Assembly (NCBI RefSeq): GCF_900113055.1
Contig: NZ_FONZ01000002.1
Location: 372,001-436,000, forward strand
From: Flavimobilis marinus
Lineage (GTDB): Bacteria > Actinomycetota > Actinomycetes > Actinomycetales > Cellulomonadaceae
DNA: 64,000 bases
Reading direction: 5' to 3'
Under the pieces are notes generated by a model. It did no database searches and was not told the DNA's origin. It saw nothing but the letters and a program-made list of their open reading frames with translations. The position numbers were made by a program, and so were the translations under genes. Shown here piece after piece: positions 63,518-64,000 of this stretch; within the stretch, counting starts at the first letter, position 1; each line of letters begins with the position of its first letter.

Positions 63518-63999
63518 GGGTTCTCCGTACCTTCGGGGATGTCGTCCGCGGGTGGCGGCTCAGGGGCCACCGGACCCTCCGGGCTCTGCGCGGCCGGCTC
63601 GCTCGTGGGCTCCGCGGCCTTCGGCGGGGCCTTGGGGAGCGTCAGCGCGAGGACCTCGCGCGGTGCGCGCGGAGCGTCGTCGCGGACCACCACGACCTGG
63701 GAGAAGATGCCCTCGACGACGCGGGCGGCCTGCATGTCCGTCGCGCTCTTGCCCGTGATCACACCGCGCAGGAACCAGCGCGGACCGTCGACACCGATGA
63801 ACCGGAGCACGCGGACGACCTTCTCGCCTTCCTTGGTGGTGGCCGGCACCTGGGCGAGGAGCTCCCGGCCGAACGGACCCGGGAGGTCGTCGACCTTGGC
63901 TCCCTGCGTCTGCAGCGACGCCATGATCTCCGCGCGGATCTCGTCCCAGATGCCCGTGGTCTTGGGCGCGGCGAACGCCTGGATCTGGATGGCCGAGCC
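63514..63999 (-). CDS. DUF3710 family protein, C-terminal part (start beyond window)
   Basis: The minus-strand frame enters at the right edge and gives about 161 residues: IQIQAFAAPKTTGIWDEIRAEI, then LQTQGAKVDDLPGPFGRELLAQVP, VRVLRFIGVDGPRWFLRGVITG and a Pro/Ala/Glu-rich tail. These match DUF3710, an actinobacterial family of unknown function usually next to dut, which I would expect just outside the window. It overlaps the OB-fold gene by 4 bases. Confidence 0.85.
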   Translation of the reverse strand, partial: GSAIQIQAFAAPKTTGIWDEIRAEIMASLQTQGAKVDDLPGPFGRELLAQVPATTKEGEKVVRVLRFIGVDGPRWFLRGVITGKSATDMQAARVVEGIFSQVVVVRDDAPRAPREVLALTLPKAPPKAAEPTSEPAAQSPEGPVAPEPPPADDIPEGTENP

Positions 64000-64000
64000 G

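Overview
This window comes from a high-GC Gram-positive bacterium (Actinomycetota), most likely a facultatively anaerobic member of the Cellulomonadaceae or a close relative. Reasons: GC-rich codon use throughout, actinobacteria-restricted families (DUF3000, DUF3159, DUF3710, GuaB1, SigK/RskA, DUF6308), many genes whose start codon lies 6-8 bases after a TANNNT box (leaderless transcripts), pyruvate formate-lyase beside an otherwise respiratory gene set, and candidate amino-acid ligases for a peptidoglycan cross-bridge. The genus is an inference, not a search result.

Layout. 1-3.5 kb is an accessory island ending at the 3' end of a tRNA-Val(CAC): the start of a type ISP-like restriction/modification protein, an OGG-fold protein, a DUF6308 protein, the last 35 codons of a tyrosine integrase, and a small four-CxxC zinc protein. 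3.5-9.7 kb holds pabC-pabB, two copies of a Gly-Cys-Val tRNA cassette, a His-tailed EamA transporter, a flavin disulfide reductase and a DedA protein. 9.7-13.7 kb carries a lipoprotein built from two tandem repeats, an ECF sigma factor with its RskA-type anti-sigma factor, and a cation/proton antiporter. 13.7-16.4 kb is an amino-acid (probably cystine) ABC transporter preceded by a 31-codon leader ORF with six Cys codons among its last ten. 17.0-23.7 kb is a branched-chain amino-acid ABC system (livHMGF on +, its binding protein on -) flanking an APC permease.

24-30.4 kb is a tight glgX-treY-treZ operon that turns glycogen or maltodextrin into trehalose. 30.5-36.7 kb: polyphosphate kinase 2, ZapE, a RibD-like reductase, and a minus-strand run gnd / ATP-grasp ligase / 2H phosphoesterase. 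36.8-43.3 kb: DUF3000, RNase D, a FemX-like protein and fadA-fadB. 43.3-48.7 kb: pflA, pflB and dxs. 48.7-54.7 kb: a small membrane protein, a Pit phosphate transporter and guaB1 diverging over a PHO-box-like repeat, then amidotransferase, CoA-Nudix, APH-like kinase and DUF1801 genes. 54.8-64 kb: aconitase, a TRAM/TrmA-type RNA methyltransferase, a KimA-like permease divergent from two TrkA-type K+ regulators, DUF3159, an OB-fold protein and a truncated DUF3710 gene.

From memory, the order DUF3000-RNase D ... dxs ... RNA methyltransferase-permease-trkA-trkA-DUF3159-OB-DUF3710 matches the M. tuberculosis Rv2680-Rv2697 neighbourhood, so the second half looks like a conserved actinobacterial backbone into which fermentation (pfl), beta-oxidation and purine-salvage genes are interleaved. 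The most interesting signals are the poly-Cys leader, the 11-bp direct repeats between pit and guaB1, the 18-bp palindrome upstream of acnA, the duplicated-domain lipoprotein, and the defence-like island beside the tRNA.
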